From NCBI GenBank assembly GCA_051453625.1, contig JBOZIK010000001.1:49137645-49201644 (forward strand): 64,000 bases of DNA. The letters are read 5' to 3'. This DNA comes from Welwitschia mirabilis. Taxonomy: Eukaryota > Gnetophyta > Gnetopsida > Welwitschiales. The position numbers and the translations under genes are program-made. Positions 61,952-64,000 of the stretch are shown piece by piece; position 1 is the stretch's first letter; each line of letters starts with the position of its first letter. A model generated the notes under the pieces. It was not told the origin of the DNA. It ran no database searches and worked only from the letters and a program-made list of their open reading frames with translations.

Positions 61952-64000
61952 AACCCTAACTACCTAGTTTTGATATTCTTTAAAAAGCGTACTAAATTTT
62001 AGATATATTATTATGAATCTCAAATTTGTGCTTATGTTAGTCTTAATTCTATAAGTCTTAAATGTGTTGAAATATATGACTATTATATAAAAATCATACA
62101 ATTATGCATTAATATTTATTTTTTTGAAGGGTCATGAGTCATGATAATCTAACTTTATATTTAAAGAAGACACTAAATCTAGTTTTTAATCTTAAAGTTA
62201 GTCACTTTGACTGTTGAAATTATCCTATTGTAAAAAATAATGCTTTTATAATAAGATGGATAATCATAACTCAGGGCCCTTAATTAAGTAATTCATTAAA
62301 ATTTAAAATTAAAGGAAAAACTTATTTATATATAGTATAAATCAAGGTAGAAGCATCATGGAAAAATAAATATATATTTACAAATAAAATAGTGTCACAT
62401 ATAGTGATACTAGATGAATAAAAAAATATCTAGCTTTTAGAAGATCTCCCAAATCTTATGCAGACAGTTAACATTAGCATGCAAGTCAAGTTTATAATAT
62501 TGCTAAAAGATAGCATTCTATTTTTCTTTCCAATAACTATTAAGAGTATTCTATCAACACATTCTTTTATTAGCAAGAAGCTTACAAGATATTCTTGCGC
62601 ATCTGCTAGTGGAGTATAACTTCATTTTGAGTTGACACACTTCTTTTTCATAGAAAAACAAAGATAAGAATTAGACATATTTGAAATAAAGGTTAAGAAA
62701 TTATTTCCCTTTTCATTATGATCCAGAATATATTCAAAATAGAGTGAAGTATCTATGCAAGAATTGGCTAAAAATTACTTATGTTAATTAAGGAGGAAAG
62801 AGGAAACTAATGAGATAAAGAAATTTCCTACATGCAAGAAAATTTAAAAATTTTAAAGAAATTATAAGATTAAAGATAGAATCTATCAAGGTATTTAAAT
62901 ATAAGCTATTCTTGGGTTCTAACTCCTTTCTAGATGGAGAAGTCAAAATAACTTTTAGAAGGTTAAGACATAGAATTAAAACACTTCTTACATATTTTAA
63001 CATAAAAATTTCCTAATTTAATAAAAATATTATATATAAAATAAAATTTACCAAAAATAGTCTAGATAACCTAAAAATTTAATGGAAACATTTAGGGAAT
63101 AAATGCTACATATTCCAACAAAAACATCATAAACTTATAAGTAATCTAAACTACATAATGATGAGGGTCTTTCCTTTTATTGATGGTATAAGATTTAAAA
63201 TAATTATACAATAAAAGGGAAACACCTCCTTTACTTTTAAGATAATTAGTTGTCATAAACAAATGTTGAGAAGAAATATCTTTAGAAGTAAACTAGACCT
63301 CTATAAAATTAATTTTAATCTCTAACAAATCTAAAACATGAATCACCATGATTTAGTAAGAAGTGCTTAGCCACATAATTTCTAGTAAGAGTTGTTAAAA
63401 CCTTAATACTCCATGAAGTAAAATTAATCATGGTATGATTATAATAATAGAATAGTTCATGGAATCTTCACTACTATCATTTTCAAGGAAAAAAAACTAA
63501 AATAAATTTTTTAAAAAATTTTCACCAAGCATTGAGCTCTAATCTCATTCTATATTAGTGAAGGGGTTAACTCATATCTTATTTATAAAAAGTAATATTA
63601 TTTAGTTGTCCATGCTAGATCCTCCATATTACATTCATTTCTATTTTTATTTAAGAATTGGATAAGAGTACCTCATAAATCTAAAGGTAATGAATATGAA
63701 ATAAAGTTGTTGAGGATTTTTCATTAGAGAGGCTTTGCCACTACTTATGTTTATTATCTAATCCTTCTAAAACAATTTCTTAATGAGAAAGTTAGGTAAA
63801 TTCATTTTTCTATGTCCCTTATTTCCACATTAGGAATGATTATTCATTAGAAGAAAAAAAGCATCTTACTTGTTGTTCATGTTTACTAATACCAATCTAA
63901 ACTTCAGCCATCTCAAAAAGTGGTTTGGTAAGATGCACCTAAAAACATAACTATTTTATTAGCCCTAAATTAATAAATTTCTAATGATATTTTACGATGT
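61949..64000. other. AT-rich spacer, nothing recognised
   Basis: AT-rich sequence to the window end. No gene, RNA or repeat feature could be supported. Confidence 0.5.

Overview
This window looks like nuclear DNA of a seed plant with a large, repeat-rich, AT-rich genome. There is no operon structure. Almost all recognisable coding sequence belongs to plant retrotransposons (Ty3/gypsy of the Tat/Athila type, Ty1/copia, and two kinds of LINE). The only apparently intact host gene encodes a plant-specific Dof zinc-finger transcription factor. The transposons are old and heavily mutated, with many in-frame stops and frameshifts. That fits a slow-turnover genome such as a gymnosperm, but the organism call is inference. 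At least eleven N runs interrupt the sequence, and several are flanked by the same sequence on both sides.

Layout: 1-5746 is the gag-protease part, 3' internal region and 3' LTR of a plus-strand Tat/Athila-like element (E1). 6588-13331 is a minus-strand L1-type LINE with ORF1 and ORF2 remnants. 13332-18760 is a second, different gypsy element on the plus strand (E2: gag, protease, RT, RNase H, integrase). 18760-33671 is a minus-strand assembly of the E1 family (E3). It holds two tandem truncated LTRs, a duplicated 3' internal region, an inserted plus-strand LTR followed by five tandem primer-binding-site-like repeats, then integrase, RNase H, RT, protease, gag and a 5' LTR. 33672-36240 is a minus-strand copia gag/integrase remnant with its primer-binding site and LTR.

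36960-53990 is mostly featureless AT-rich DNA. It contains a decayed unrecognised reading frame (38020-38740), a TA/GA microsatellite, a three-copy tandem array of about 875 bp (42841-45468), a LINE reverse transcriptase of a second type (48120-49620), and other decayed reading frames (47016, 50965, 52430-53249).

At about 54000 the composition switches to a GC-richer island. It carries the promoter, 5' leader and two-exon Dof gene (55731-57592), whose intron and the start of exon 2 are hidden by 905 Ns. Beyond it lies AT-rich DNA with three tandem hairpin repeats (59927-60122) that resemble a hairpin inside the E1 LTR, and long GA/GT microsatellites.

The genes do not form a pathway. The retroelements are relics nested in or abutting one another, and the Dof gene is the functional content.
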